Assembly (NCBI GenBank): GCA_900770025.1 | Contig: CAAGIW010000068.1 | Span: forward strand, 1 to 14,828 | Direction of reading: 5' to 3' | Length of the DNA: 14,828 bases | Origin: an uncultured Prevotella sp. | Lineage (GTDB): Bacteria; Bacteroidota; Bacteroidia; Bacteroidales; Bacteroidaceae | Part shown: piece after piece, positions 1 through 5,304 of the stretch | Numbering within the stretch: position 1 is the first letter of the stretch | Layout of the letters: each line of letters begins with the position of its first letter | Translations under genes and position numbers: made by a program | Notes under the pieces: generated by a model | What the model was told of the DNA's origin: nothing | The model's input: the letters and a program-made list of their open reading frames with translations, nothing else | The model's database searches: none

Positions 1-240
1 AATCATCTTGTCTCTGTCTGTAAACCGTTGTCAACCCATGTCTCCAGACTCTAATTTTGTGGCAAAAATAAAGCCTCGCACATTCACCGCGGTAGAAATA
101 CGTTACAAAATTATGCGGAAAATGTCGAAGCACCAAAAACTGACTGCGAAGTGTTAAAATTATAATTGTATTGATAATCAGCGGTTTAGTTGCAAGTGTT
201 TCTTGTTATTTATGGTTGGTACGCATATCTAATTACAAAT
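1..240. other. Gene-free left edge downstream of the BspA-like gene
   Basis: No convincing gene lies here. The sequence is AT-rich. After the stop codon of the BspA-like gene at 241 the same frame hits further stops within a few codons and no longer encodes leucine-rich repeats. I see no terminator hairpin with a T-tract for that gene. A minus-strand promoter-like box at 63-70 and an ATG whose complement sits at 4-6 suggest that another minus-strand gene may start at the edge and run out of the window. This is weak evidence. Confidence 0.4.
63..70 (-). promoter_or_regulatory. Possible Bacteroidota -7 box (TATTTTTG) facing the left edge
   Basis: Read on the minus strand the site is TATTTTTG, which fits the Bacteroidota -7 consensus TAnnTTTG. 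No TTTG -33 element is visible 19-21 nt upstream. A minus-strand ATG at 6-4 would be about 50 nt downstream of the expected start site, so the box could serve a gene beyond the window edge. Confidence 0.25.
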
Positions 241-834
241 CTAAAAGCAGTAGTTTCCCAAACTTGTCACGGAAGAAGGAATCGTGATGGATGTGAGAGA
301 AGAACAATGCCAAAAACAGTTGTCTCCCAAACTTGTCAGAGAGCACGAAAAGGGAATCGTGATGGATGTGAGAGAAGTACATTGTTTGAAACAACCGTTT
401 CCCAAACTTGTCACGGAAGAAGGTATATTGATGGATGTGAGAGAAGAACAACCATTGAAGCATTCGTTTCCTAAACTTGTCACGGAAGAAGGAATATTGA
501 CGGACGTGAGAGAAAAACAATATTGGAAGCAGTTTTTCCCAAAACTTGTCACGGAAGAAGGAATATTGATGGTGAGAGATGAACAGAGTTCGAAGCAGTG
601 GTCTCCCAAACTTGTCACGCTATACTCCGTATTTTTGTAAGTGACACTTGCAGGAACAACGACCTCTGTTGCAGAGCCACTATACCTTGAAAGTACGGCG
701 GTCTTTGTTTCTGTGTCTAACTTGTATTTAAAACCGTCAGTGGTGCTGTACTCAATGACTTCTGCATTCATCACCATGCTCATAGCGGCAAATAGAGAGA
801 TGAGCATGAATCTCAAAGTAACCAAATTCTTCAT
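241..834 (-). CDS. BspA-like leucine-rich-repeat surface protein, apparently 3'-truncated
   Basis: This 197-residue protein starts with a signal peptide (MKNLVTLRFMLISLFAAMSM..., likely cleaved after MNA at about residue 24). A linker of about 45 residues follows, then about six BspA-type repeats from residue 70, on the pattern IPSSVTSLGN-CF--CSSLTS. The repeats are 23 residues each, except one of 22 and one of 25 that carries an extra CSL-type insertion at 161-166. BspA/TpLRR repeats form solenoids, and many family members are secreted or surface-bound adhesins in oral and gut Bacteroidota. Here the frame ends at TAG directly after LGNYCF, in the middle of a repeat, and no C-terminal sorting-type end follows. 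I infer loss of the 3' part; the shortened protein may not be anchored. A matching C-terminal end survives as a separate remnant about 0.5 kb upstream. Start chosen for the signal peptide. A promoter lies at 1312-1342. Confidence 0.8.
   Translation of the reverse strand: MKNLVTLRFMLISLFAAMSMVMNAEVIEYSTTDGFKYKLDTETKTAVLSRYSGSATEVVVPASVTYKNTEYSVTSLGDHCFELCSSLTINIPSSVTSFGKNCFQYCFSLTSVNIPSSVTSLGNECFNGCSSLTSINIPSSVTSLGNGCFKQCTSLTSITIPFSCSLTSLGDNCFWHCSSLTSITIPSSVTSLGNYCF
244..625 (-). repeat. Tandem 69-bp coding repeats of the BspA-like gene
   Basis: The unit is marked by the plus-strand string CCCAAACTTGTCACGGAAG. Copies begin near 257, 326, 401, 470, 539 and 605. Spacings are 69, 75, 69, 69 and 66 nt, all multiples of three, so the reading frame is kept. 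Identity between copies is high enough for slippage or recombination to change copy number. The 75-nt interval carries a two-codon insertion and the 66-nt interval lacks one codon. Confidence 0.85.
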
Positions 835-1364
835 ATATAAATCTTTTTTGCCAATGGCTCCCTCCTCGGCGGTTAGTTAATGGAATGTTGTTGTTTGCAT
901 ACATATACAAAGACCGTGGAGCCAATTCTGTCACTCGTTCCATGCTTGTAGGCCTTCGCTCTTCCCTGTAAGTCGAAACGAGCAACGCTGAAAGCCCCAC
1001 GCATGTGTATATATACATGGTTCCAACCATTGGCTCCTCGACAAACAAATGTCAAGAAGAATGGAGGGAATGGATATAATACACCCTCATAGGGCGTTCC
1101 CGTTGCCTTGTTTTTGACAGACAGATGAGTTGCAAAGTTCACAAGCGTCAAAACCAAAGCGCAAGATACGCCTTTGTCATTATGTATGTGTCTGGCCCGC
1201 TCATGGACTGTTGAGCCTTCGGCTCTTCCTCCTCCTCGCTCGGGATAGCCGGAGCAAGCTACGCTCTCCGCTCGTTCGTTCGTCGGTTCAGCAGGGCAGA
1301 AGACTCGCTTACAAAGTTAATGATATTAGTTGAAATCACAAAACATCGGAATAAAAAACAGGTT
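835..1364. other. Long non-coding leader between the BspA-like gene and its promoter
   Basis: This stretch has no ORF that resembles a protein and no stable codon pattern; several short overlapping frames are open on both strands. On the minus strand it would be transcribed as an approximately 470-nt leader of the BspA-like gene. It contains a 9-nt inverted repeat (918-926 against 1029-1037) and a third related copy close to the start codon (855-861). It also has a near-palindrome GTATATATAC around 1008-1017 and a GC-richer part (about 1205-1300) with short hairpins such as GAGCC-TTC-GGCTC at 1213-1225. It could be a regulatory leader, a dispersed intergenic repeat, or debris from gene decay. 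Confidence 0.45.
1312..1342 (-). promoter_or_regulatory. Bacteroidota-type promoter (TTTG-N19-TAACTTTG) toward the BspA-like gene
   Basis: On the minus strand a TTTG (complement of 1339-1342) is followed after exactly 19 nt by TAACTTTG (complement of 1312-1319). Both elements and the spacing fit the Bacteroidota sigma factor consensus. The predicted start site is near 1305, which gives a leader of about 470 nt before the ATG at 834. The promoter lies just past the stop codon of the upstream BspA remnant, as expected for a tandem pair of such genes. Confidence 0.65.
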
Positions 1365-1520
1365 TCACTTCACAATCTTCCTTGTCGTGCCGTTGCTCAT
1401 GCGGATGATGTTCATGCCGCTCTTCATGCTGTCGCATCTCTTTCCATCAAGGCCATATCCTTCTATGGCTGTCGGAATTTCGCATATCACGGTTTTGAGA
1501 GAAGAACAGTTTGTATAACA
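1365..1520 (-). pseudogene. 3' remnant of a second BspA-like gene
   Basis: The minus strand here encodes 51 codons plus TGA: an end-of-repeat piece CYTNCSSLKTVICEIP, then a linker with YGLDGKRCDSMKSG, then MNIIRMSNGTTRKIVK. This matches the C-terminal end seen on many Prevotella BspA-like and other secreted proteins (a D-x-GR/KR turn followed by N-x-IR-x-S-G-T-xR-K). There is no start codon, and a TGA at 1521-1523 interrupts the frame directly upstream; beyond it no repeat sequence is recognisable up to slyD. I conclude that the 5' end and nearly all repeats were deleted. It was missed as an ORF because it has no start. Similarity to C-terminal ends is from recall of the family, not from a search. 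Confidence 0.7.
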
Positions 1521-1662
1521 TCACCGCTGCACACCGTTTTTGCGGCCGTTTGCTGCAGGGTGGGGCGGGCATCAGGTGGATTTCTGGCTGTGTTTGCTCT
1601 GCTCTGTGACAAGAAAAGGTGAAATAATTCAACAAGTGTGGCGGTTTTTCGCTTGTTTGCAT

Positions 1663-1670
1663 TAACTTTG
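1663..1670 (+). promoter_or_regulatory. slyD -7 promoter element (TAACTTTG)
   Basis: TAACTTTG matches the Bacteroidota -7 consensus TAnnTTTG. The -33 position has no clear TTTG, so the promoter is only half-supported. Transcription would begin near 1677, leaving a short leader of about 14 nt before the ATG at 1691. Confidence 0.5.
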
Positions 1671-1690
1671 CAGGAGCGAATTATCTTATT

Positions 1691-2305
1691 ATGGAGAAAA
1701 AACACAATATGTATGTTGCCGTGGCTTATAAGTTGATGGCAGACGAGAACGGGGAAACCGTAGTGATAGAAGAGGCTACGGCCGAGAAACCTTTTCAGTT
1801 TATCAGTGGTTTCGGCATCACCTTGGATGCCTTCGAGAACCATATCATGCCCTTGGAACAGGGCGGCACCTTCGACTTTACGTTGAGCAAGGATGAGGCT
1901 TATGGCGATGTGGAGCCCGAGCGCATTCTGGATTTGGACCGCAGCGTGTTCTCTATCAACGGCCATTTCGACCACGAGCACATTTTCAAAGATGCCATTG
2001 TGCCCCTGCAGAACGAGGATGGCAACAGGTTTTATGGCAAGGTGCTCGACGTGACTGACACGGGCGTGAGGATTGACCTGAACCATCCCTTGGCCGGCAA
2101 GGCACTGCACTTCGTGGGATCGGTGGTGGAGAAGCGCGAAGCTACCAACAGCGAGATACAGGGATTGATTAACCGCTTGAGCGGAGAGGGCTGTGGCTGT
2201 GGCTGCGGCGACTGCGGATGTGGTGACTGCGGAGATGGCGACTGCGACTGCGGCGACCATCACCATCATCATGATTCTGGCTGCGGCTGCGGGCATTGTC
2301 ATTGA
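1691..2305 (+). CDS. slyD: SlyD-like FKBP-type peptidyl-prolyl isomerase with Cys/His-rich tail
   Basis: SlyD is a cytoplasmic proline isomerase and chaperone; in enterobacteria it also binds nickel and helps hydrogenase maturation. The 204-residue protein shows the split FKBP fold: an N-terminal part with ISGFGITLDAFE (38-49) and DEAYGDV (68-74), an inserted IF chaperone domain at roughly 75-125, and the return strand with NHPLAGK (131-137). The tail from about 165 to 204 is almost only Gly, Asp, Cys and His (11 Cys, 7 His, including five His in a row), a probable metal-binding tail. No signal peptide is seen. The start at 1691 keeps the first beta strand; M7 (1709) is an alternative. The gene is 18 nt ahead of aroC and probably cotranscribed with it. 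Confidence 0.9.
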   Translation: MEKKHNMYVAVAYKLMADENGETVVIEEATAEKPFQFISGFGITLDAFENHIMPLEQGGTFDFTLSKDEAYGDVEPERILDLDRSVFSINGHFDHEHIFKDAIVPLQNEDGNRFYGKVLDVTDTGVRIDLNHPLAGKALHFVGSVVEKREATNSEIQGLINRLSGEGCGCGCGDCGCGDCGDGDCDCGDHHHHHDSGCGCGHCH

Positions 2306-2323
2306 TAGCACAGGGAAACAACG

Positions 2324-3400
2324 ATGCGCAACAGTATAGGACACATATTCACACTGACCACCTTCGGCGAGAGCCACGGGGCGGCCGTGGGTGGAGTGGT
2401 GGACGGGATGCCTGCGGGCGTGCCCATCGACCTCGGCTTTATCCAGGATGAACTGAACAGAAGGCGCCCCGGACAGAGCCGGATTACCACCGCACGCAAG
2501 GAGGCCGACGAGGTGGAACTGCTGAGCGGTGTGATGGACGGGGTGAGCACGGGCTGCCCCATCGGCTTTGTGGTGAGGAACACCAACCAGCATTCTGCTG
2601 ACTATGACAACATGAAAGACCTGTTCCGCCCATCACATGCCGACTACACCTATGCCCAAAAATACGGCATCCGCGACCATCGTGGGGGCGGACGCTCATC
2701 GGCTCGTATCACCATCAGCAGGTGTGTGGCAGGTGCATTGGCCAAGATGGCACTCCGGCAGATGGGCATCACCGTGGAGGCTTATACCCAGCAGGTGGGC
2801 GCACTGAAGATTTCGGGCTCCTACCAAGACTACGATCTGGCCCAAAGAGAGAACAATGCCGTGAGATGTCCTGATGCGGCGATGGCGCAGCAGATGGAGG
2901 CCCTGATTCAGGAAGTGAAGGCAGAGGGCGACACCATCGGCGGCGTGATAGCCTGTGTGGTCAGGGGCTGTCCGGTGGGATTGGGCGAACCCGAGTTCGA
3001 CAAGCTTCATGCTGCCTTGGGCCATGCCATGCTCAGCATCAATGCCGTCAAGGGATTTGAGTATGGCGAGGGCTTTGCCGGTGTGGAGGCTCGCGGCTCG
3101 CAGCAGAACGATGTGTTCGTGTGCCGCAACGGAAAGGTCACTACCCTTACCAACCACAGCGGCGGCATCCAGGGCGGCATCAGCAATGGTCAGGACATTT
3201 TCTTCAGGGTGGCCTTCAAGCCCGTGGCCACGCTGCTGATGGAACAAGACACTATCGACAGGCAAGGCCAGGCCGTGAAACTGACGGCAAGGGGGCGTCA
3301 CGACCCATGTGTGCTGCCCAGGGCGGTGCCTGTGGTGGAAGCTATGGCCGCCATCACCCTGCTCGACCATTACTTGATGAACAAGACCGTGCATCTTTAG
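2324..3400 (+). CDS. aroC: Chorismate synthase
   Basis: AroC converts 5-enolpyruvylshikimate-3-phosphate to chorismate, the last shikimate-pathway step, and needs reduced FMN. The 358-residue length is normal. Family signatures are present: FGESHG at 14-19 near the N-terminus, RGGGRSSAR at 120-128, and RHDPCVLPRAVPVVEAM from 325, which fits the third PROSITE chorismate synthase signature. Residue 129 is Ile, where the family commonly has Glu (SARET). This position is allowed to vary in the signature, so I still expect an active enzyme. The start MRNSIGHIF aligns with the usual N-terminus. It follows slyD by 18 nt with no promoter between, so the two are likely an operon. No other aromatic-pathway gene is nearby. 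Confidence 0.95.
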   Translation: MRNSIGHIFTLTTFGESHGAAVGGVVDGMPAGVPIDLGFIQDELNRRRPGQSRITTARKEADEVELLSGVMDGVSTGCPIGFVVRNTNQHSADYDNMKDLFRPSHADYTYAQKYGIRDHRGGGRSSARITISRCVAGALAKMALRQMGITVEAYTQQVGALKISGSYQDYDLAQRENNAVRCPDAAMAQQMEALIQEVKAEGDTIGGVIACVVRGCPVGLGEPEFDKLHAALGHAMLSINAVKGFEYGEGFAGVEARGSQQNDVFVCRNGKVTTLTNHSGGIQGGISNGQDIFFRVAFKPVATLLMEQDTIDRQGQAVKLTARGRHDPCVLPRAVPVVEAMAAITLLDHYLMNKTVHL

Positions 3401-3426
3401 TGCATTTCTCGGTCGTGATGTGAGAA

Positions 3427-3443
3427 AAGCGGGCGGCCCGCTT
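3427..3443 (+). terminator. Hairpin after aroC, possible terminator
   Basis: AAGCGGG-CGG-CCCGCTT forms a perfect 7-bp stem 26 nt after the aroC stop codon. It is not followed by a T-tract, so intrinsic termination is uncertain. Its right arm overlaps the TTG of the predicted frr promoter -33 element, so it may instead be incidental or stabilise the aroC 3' end. Confidence 0.35.
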
Positions 3444-3472
3444 GCATAAATGAGGAAGAATTTTTATATTTG
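3442..3472 (+). promoter_or_regulatory. frr-rsgA promoter (TTG-N20-TATATTTG)
   Basis: TATATTTG at 3465-3472 matches the Bacteroidota -7 box TAnnTTTG, and TTG at 3442-3444 is 20 nt upstream. The predicted start is near 3480, which gives a leader of about 50 nt that contains the hairpin at 3493-3510. Confidence 0.55.
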
Positions 3473-3492
3473 TACATTGTTTAAAACATGTG

Positions 3493-3510
3493 GTGCACCT
3501 TGCGGTGCAC
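3493..3510 (+). promoter_or_regulatory. Perfect hairpin in the frr leader
   Basis: GTGCACC-TTGC-GGTGCAC forms a 7-bp stem with a four-base loop, about 13 nt after the predicted transcription start and 20 nt before the frr ATG. No T-tract follows, so it is not a terminator. It could affect mRNA stability or translation of frr; function is unknown. Confidence 0.45.
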
Positions 3511-3530
3511 GACAATAATTTCTGAAGAAT

Positions 3531-4091
3531 ATGATTGATGTGAAAGAAACGCTGAACAGCGCCGAAGAGAAAATGGAGATGGCTGTGATGTATTTGGAGG
3601 AACAGTTGGCGCGCGTGCGTGCCGGAAGAGCCAATGCAGCCATCCTCGACGGAGTGAAGGTGGAATCCTACGGTTCTATGGTGCCCCTCAATCAGGTGGC
3701 CAACATCACCGTGCCCGACCCGCGTTCCATCGCCATCCGTCCGTGGGACAAGAAACAGATAAGGGCCATTGAAAAGGCCATCATGGACAGCGATGTGGGT
3801 ATCACTCCCGAAAACAATGGAGAGATTATCCGTCTGGGTATTCCACAGCCCACCGAAGAGCGCCGCCGCGAACTGGCCAAGCAGTGCAACAAGATGGGCG
3901 AGGCCACCAAGGTGCAGATACGCAACGTGAGGGCCGACGTGAAAGATAAGTTGAAGAAAGCCACCAAGGACGGACTTTCGGAAGACTTGGAGAAGGATGC
4001 TGAGGCTGACTTGCAGAAGGTGCACGACAAGATGATCAAGAAAGTGGACACCCTGTTGGAAGCCAAGGAAAAGGAAATCATGACCGTTTGA
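3531..4091 (+). CDS. frr: Ribosome recycling factor
   Basis: RRF works with EF-G to split the post-termination ribosome into subunits in the cytoplasm. The 186-residue length is standard. The N-terminal helix with LARVRAGRANAAILDG (26-41), the PLNQVANITVPDPRSIAIRPWD stretch of domain II, and PQPTEERRRELAK leading into the two long C-terminal helices are all family hallmarks. The protein is complete. It has its own promoter and a leader hairpin. rsgA follows 33 nt downstream with no visible promoter, so the two ribosome-related genes probably form one transcript. In many bacteria frr follows pyrH; here aroC is upstream instead. Confidence 0.97.
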   Translation: MIDVKETLNSAEEKMEMAVMYLEEQLARVRAGRANAAILDGVKVESYGSMVPLNQVANITVPDPRSIAIRPWDKKQIRAIEKAIMDSDVGITPENNGEIIRLGIPQPTEERRRELAKQCNKMGEATKVQIRNVRADVKDKLKKATKDGLSEDLEKDAEADLQKVHDKMIKKVDTLLEAKEKEIMTV

Positions 4092-4124
4092 TTCTGCAAT
4101 CTATCCGTTTCTACGTTCAGCAGC

Positions 4125-5057
4125 ATGGAAGGCTTGGTGGTAAGAAATACCGGCAGTTGGTACACGGTGAAGACCTCTGAGGGAGAAATGATTGATTGTA
4201 AAATCAAAGGCAATTTCCGTCTCAAGGGCATACGCAGCACCAATCCTGTGGCTGTGGGCGATTATGTGACCATTGTGCCCAACAAAGAGGGCACGGCCAT
4301 GATCAGTGCCATCAGCGATCGGAAGAACTATATCATCCGAAAATCGCCGAACCTGTCGAAGCAGAGCCACATCATAGCGGCCAATGTGGACCAGGCTGTG
4401 CTGGTGGTCACGGTGAAGAAGCCGGAGACAAACACCGTGTTCATCGACCGATTCCTCGCTTCGGCAGAGGCTTACAGGGTGCCTGTGATACTGGCTTTCA
4501 ACAAAACCGACCTGCTCGACGAGGAAGAGCGGCGCTATCAGCAGATGATGGTGGAACTCTATGAGACCATCGGGTATGAGTGTGTGCAGATTTCTGCCTT
4601 GCAGGGCACCGGGCTCGACGTGCTGAAACGGTGTCTTGACCACAAGGTGACAGTGCTCAGCGGCAACAGCGGCGTGGGCAAATCCACCCTGATCAATGGT
4701 ATTCTGCCTGGTGCCAACCTGAAGACGGCCGAGGTGAGCGATGCCCACAACACGGGGATGCACACCACCACCTTCAGCGAAATGCTGGCCTTGCCTGGCG
4801 GGGGCTATCTGATAGACACGCCGGGAATCAAGGGATTTGGCACCTTTGACATGGAGCCGGAGGAGCTGACGGGCTATTTCAAGGAGATATTCCGCTTCTC
4901 CAAGGATTGCAGGTTCAGCAACTGCACGCACACGCATGAGCCAGGTTGTGCCGTGAGACAGGCGGTGGAAGACCATTACATCTCTGAAAGCCGATACCGA
5001 TCCTACCTGAGTATGCTGGAGGATAAGGAAGAAGGAAAATACCGCGAAGCCTTTTAG
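4125..5057 (+). CDS. rsgA: Ribosome small-subunit-dependent GTPase RsgA (YjeQ)
   Basis: RsgA is a circularly permuted GTPase that checks late 30S subunit maturation. The 310-residue protein has an N-terminal OB-fold (about 1-70). The G motifs come in permuted order: NKTD (126-129, G4), SALQ (157-160, G5), GNSGVGKST (180-188, P-loop), a HNTGMHTTT switch region (208-216, G2), and DTPG (231-234, G3). The C-terminal zinc site C262-x4-C267-x-H269-x5-C275 is intact. The start at 4125 gives the expected short strand before the OB-fold. Its last codons lie in a strong hairpin shared with the converging Arc-type gene, and the two coding regions overlap by 4 nt. Confidence 0.97.
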   Translation: MEGLVVRNTGSWYTVKTSEGEMIDCKIKGNFRLKGIRSTNPVAVGDYVTIVPNKEGTAMISAISDRKNYIIRKSPNLSKQSHIIAANVDQAVLVVTVKKPETNTVFIDRFLASAEAYRVPVILAFNKTDLLDEEERRYQQMMVELYETIGYECVQISALQGTGLDVLKRCLDHKVTVLSGNSGVGKSTLINGILPGANLKTAEVSDAHNTGMHTTTFSEMLALPGGGYLIDTPGIKGFGTFDMEPEELTGYFKEIFRFSKDCRFSNCTHTHEPGCAVRQAVEDHYISESRYRSYLSMLEDKEEGKYREAF

Positions 5058-5072
5058 GGCTCCGCGGTATTT
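5037..5072. terminator. Bidirectional terminator between rsgA and the Arc-type gene
   Basis: AAATACCGCG (5037-5046) pairs perfectly with CGCGGTATTT (5063-5072), and AGCC (5048-5051) with GGCT (5058-5061), leaving one mismatch and a six-base loop. On the plus strand it is followed by CCTTTCTTTTT; on the minus strand by ATTTTCCTTCTT. It can therefore end both convergent transcripts. The structure is built from the last codons and stop codons of both genes. Confidence 0.85.
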
Positions 5073-5248
5073 CCTTTCTTTTTGGGCAGACGCTTGGCCT
5101 TGCGCAGTGCTTCGCTGATAATCCACTGTATCTGCCCGTTGGTGGAGCGGAACTCGTCGGCCGCCCACGCCTCAATGGCATCCATCGTGGCGCTGTCAAT
5201 GCGCAGTATGAAACTCTTGGTATTTTCAGTCTTGTCTGTCTTCGCCAT
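5054..5248 (-). CDS. Small Arc-type ribbon-helix-helix DNA-binding protein
   Basis: The 64-residue protein has the layout of an Arc/MetJ ribbon-helix-helix repressor: a short beta strand KSFILRID (11-18), helix A at about 19-32 (ATMDAIEAWAADEF), a turn around STNG (35-38), helix B at about 39-52 (QIQWIISEALRKAK) and a basic tail KRLPKKKG. Such proteins bind DNA as dimers through the paired strands. Small Arc-like genes next to SPFH genes are familiar in Bacteroidota genomes. It lies 56 nt downstream of the SPFH gene on the same strand and is probably cotranscribed, so autoregulation of the pair is a possible role. No toxin partner is seen, so I do not call it an antitoxin. Confidence 0.85.
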   Translation of the reverse strand: MAKTDKTENTKSFILRIDSATMDAIEAWAADEFRSTNGQIQWIISEALRKAKRLPKKKGNTAEP

Positions 5249-5304
5249 ATATTTTCACATACACTCAGCATGTCTGCTTTCTCGGTGAGGAACCAAGGGG
5301 AATG

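Noticed and set aside
244..625. Regularly spaced near-identical units resembling a CRISPR array
   Set aside because: Units are 66-75 nt with every spacing a multiple of three, they encode BspA leucine-rich repeats in frame behind a signal peptide, and no unique spacers or cas genes are present.
284..640. Plus-strand open frames across the repeats
   Set aside because: They are antisense to the repeat gene. Their openness comes from the repeated unit, and they match no protein family I recognise.
752..1157. Two overlapping minus-strand open frames in the leader (752-1048 and 873-1157)
   Set aside because: Both are open in the same DNA, neither resembles a known family, and one runs through the BspA start. 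I treat the region as non-coding, though homology at the DNA level should be checked.
1320..1622. Plus-strand 100-codon open frame
   Set aside because: It is antisense to the BspA 3' remnant, has no recognisable domain, and no promoter was noted for it.
1487..2593. Long minus-strand frame (368 codons) opposite slyD and the start of aroC
   Set aside because: Composition is low-complexity (Ala/Val/His-rich) and it lies across two clear plus-strand genes. It is a GC-driven shadow.
4101..5168. Long minus-strand frame (355 codons) opposite rsgA
   Set aside because: It is antisense to a complete RsgA with all motifs and crosses the terminator and the Arc-type gene.
5054..5248. Antitoxin of a toxin-antitoxin pair
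   Set aside because: The ribbon-helix-helix fold fits, but no small toxin gene adjoins it; the neighbour is a 317-residue SPFH protein.
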